Made by a program: the position numbers and the translations under genes. A stretch of 7,437 nt of DNA from Pseudomonadota bacterium (GTDB lineage: Bacteria > Pseudomonadota > Gammaproteobacteria > GRL18): positions 1 through 7,437 of the forward strand of contig DAOVUE010000069.1 of NCBI GenBank assembly GCA_030632745.1. Direction: 5' to 3'. The notes under the pieces were generated by a model. It worked only from the letters and a program-made list of their open reading frames with translations, did no database searches and was not told where the DNA came from. Each line of letters opens with the position of its first letter. Positions within the stretch are counted from its first letter, which is position 1. Shown here one piece after another: positions 6,346-7,437 of the stretch.

Positions 6346-6512
6346 ACAACAGGAAGAGACAGTTATAAGTGGTAAGTGGTAAGGAAAATCAAGAGATAAA
6401 AGCAATCATTCAAATCACAGGTTTATTGTACCGTTACCCCTGATTATTCTTTTGATTTTTCTTAAAACTTAGCACTTACCACTTACCACTTAAAACTGTC
6501 TCTTTCGGTTGT
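6346..6512. repeat. 167-bp long inverted repeat with AAGTGGT heptads (MITE-like or bidirectional terminator)
   Basis: Left arm 6346-6383 and right arm 6475-6512 are reverse complements at 35 of 38 bases. Each arm holds ACAAC, then AAGAGACAGTT, then TAAGTGGTAAGTGGTAAG, that is two AAGTGGT heptads plus AAG. An inner pair, 6381-6395 against 6449-6463, matches at 13 of 15 bases. The right arm has about 11-14 extra bases between the two blocks, including a degenerate third heptad (CTTAGCA at 6469-6475). The centre, 6396-6448, shows no gene. It almost fills the 226-base gap between two convergent genes, so transcripts from either side would fold into a long hairpin. No transposase is present and a target-site duplication is not obvious. 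Confidence 0.75.
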
Positions 6513-6536
6513 TATTCTGTCATATAAAAAGTCTGC

Positions 6537-7437
6537 TTAATTAAATCCCATCAAACCGGGCAGCCATAAAACAATGCCAGGTACTGCAATTAATACTGCA
6601 ATGGTGATCACGTCAGCAATAAAAAAAGGCGTGACACCTTTGAACACATCCTGTACGGAACATTCGGGTCTGACACCGGCCACGACAAAACAGTTAAGTC
6701 CAATGGGGGGAGTTATTAAACAAATTTCGGCCATTTTTACCACGATAATACCAAACCAGATCGAGCAGCCTACTCCGGATACACCAAAAGCAGAATCAGC
6801 AGCAGTAACGGCTTCACCACCATTTAAGGCAATAACTGCCGGGTAAACCACCGGGAGCGTTAATAACAACATACCGATGGCATCCATAAACATACCTAAT
6901 ACGGCATAAGCCAGCAGAATCATAATCAGCGTCATCATAGGGCTTTGATCGAGACTGGTGATCCACTGTGAAAAAGCACCCGGCAGATCGGCAAAACCTA
7001 AAAAACGGACATAGAGTAATACACCCCAGATAATGGTGAAAATCATGACCGTGAGTTTTGCTGTTTCCATTAAGGAGTCACGCAGTTCTTTCCATCGCAT
7101 ACCTTTGTAAACAGCAATACAGAGAATCAGAAAGGCACCCAGAGAACCGGCTTCAGTCGGGGTTCCGACACCGCCGTAAATGCACACCATAATAATAGCA
7201 ACGACGAAAAAAATAGGCATTGCCCCGGGCAGGCTTTCAAAACGTTGTTTCCAGCTGAAGCCAGTGACAGGCGGGCCAAAATTTTTTCGCGTGCTTGCCA
7301 GAAAAATCACCAGGCCAGCGTATATAACCGCAGACACTGCACCGGGTAAAAATCCTGCCATCAGCAGTGCACCCACATCCTGCTCAACAATAATGGCATA
7401 AATCACCAGGATAGCCGAGGGTGGAATCAATGAAGCC
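6537..7437 (-). CDS. TRAP transporter large permease subunit (DctM type), N-terminus outside window
   Basis: Multi-spanning inner-membrane subunit that, with a small DctQ-type subunit and a periplasmic DctP-type binding protein, imports organic acids using the sodium or proton gradient. The frame is open to the window edge, where the reverse strand reads ASLIPPSAILVIYAI, a classic internal DctM motif. The true start therefore lies beyond 7437, and the TTG at 7430 is not a start. About 300 of the usual 425-440 residues are present. Further landmarks are LLMAGFLPGAVSA, YGGVGTPTEAGSLGAF, LGMFMDAIGMLLLTLPVVYP, WFGIIVVKMAEICLITPPIG and NCFVVAGVRPE, ending LPGLMGFN. The DctP and DctQ genes are not visible, so the substrate cannot be assigned. 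The gene converges on the TSUP permease gene with the long inverted repeat between them. Confidence 0.95.
   Translation of the reverse strand, partial: ASLIPPSAILVIYAIIVEQDVGALLMAGFLPGAVSAVIYAGLVIFLASTRKNFGPPVTGFSWKQRFESLPGAMPIFFVVAIIMVCIYGGVGTPTEAGSLGAFLILCIAVYKGMRWKELRDSLMETAKLTVMIFTIIWGVLLYVRFLGFADLPGAFSQWITSLDQSPMMTLIMILLAYAVLGMFMDAIGMLLLTLPVVYPAVIALNGGEAVTAADSAFGVSGVGCSIWFGIIVVKMAEICLITPPIGLNCFVVAGVRPECSVQDVFKGVTPFFIADVITIAVLIAVPGIVLWLPGLMGFN

Noticed and set aside
6365..6490. CRISPR array based on the repeated AAGTGGTAAG
   Set aside because: The units are seven-base tandem heptads in opposing arms, without spacers of regular length or cas genes.

Overview
The window looks like chromosomal DNA of a gammaproteobacterium. 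The best anchor is a full-length ParC of 752 residues, very close to the enterobacterial type. A TSUP permease, a TRAP permease and a DevB-type 6-phosphogluconolactonase fit the same assignment. I cannot name the genus. Base composition is patchy: 18/60 G+C in 1441-1500, 40/60 in 2581-2640 and 22/60 in 3601-3660 by hand count. That agrees with the visible signs of rearrangement.

Region 1 (1-1196) is a tight run of small forward genes: the last 22 codons of one gene, a basic 73-residue protein, an acidic proline-cluster protein with no Lys or Arg, and a 109-residue YbaY/YscW-like protein. The two genes after the partial one have clear Shine-Dalgarno sites, as does the YbaY-like gene. One or two hairpins follow. 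I do not recognise the set as a known system, and it is the best candidate here for something undescribed.

Region 2 (about 1197-3178) is a scar zone. A decayed DDE transposase fragment runs in frame into the 3' part of a D-hexose-6-phosphate mutarotase gene. The mutarotase has lost its N-terminal third and apparently its catalytic Glu. An intact pgl (6-phosphogluconolactonase) follows. The two enzymes belong to the same step of sugar metabolism: glucose-6-phosphate anomer conversion, then lactone hydrolysis after G6P dehydrogenase. This suggests the remains of a glucose-6-phosphate cluster. A 14-bp direct repeat flanks pgl, and a motif resembling repeats found near REP-associated transposases lies downstream.

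Region 3 (3179-7437) is conventional: parC on the minus strand, a divergent TauE/SafE-family permease on the plus strand, then a 167-bp element with 38-bp imperfect inverted arms built on an AAGTGGT heptad. The element fills the gap before a convergent TRAP transporter large permease gene (dctM type), which is cut by the window edge.
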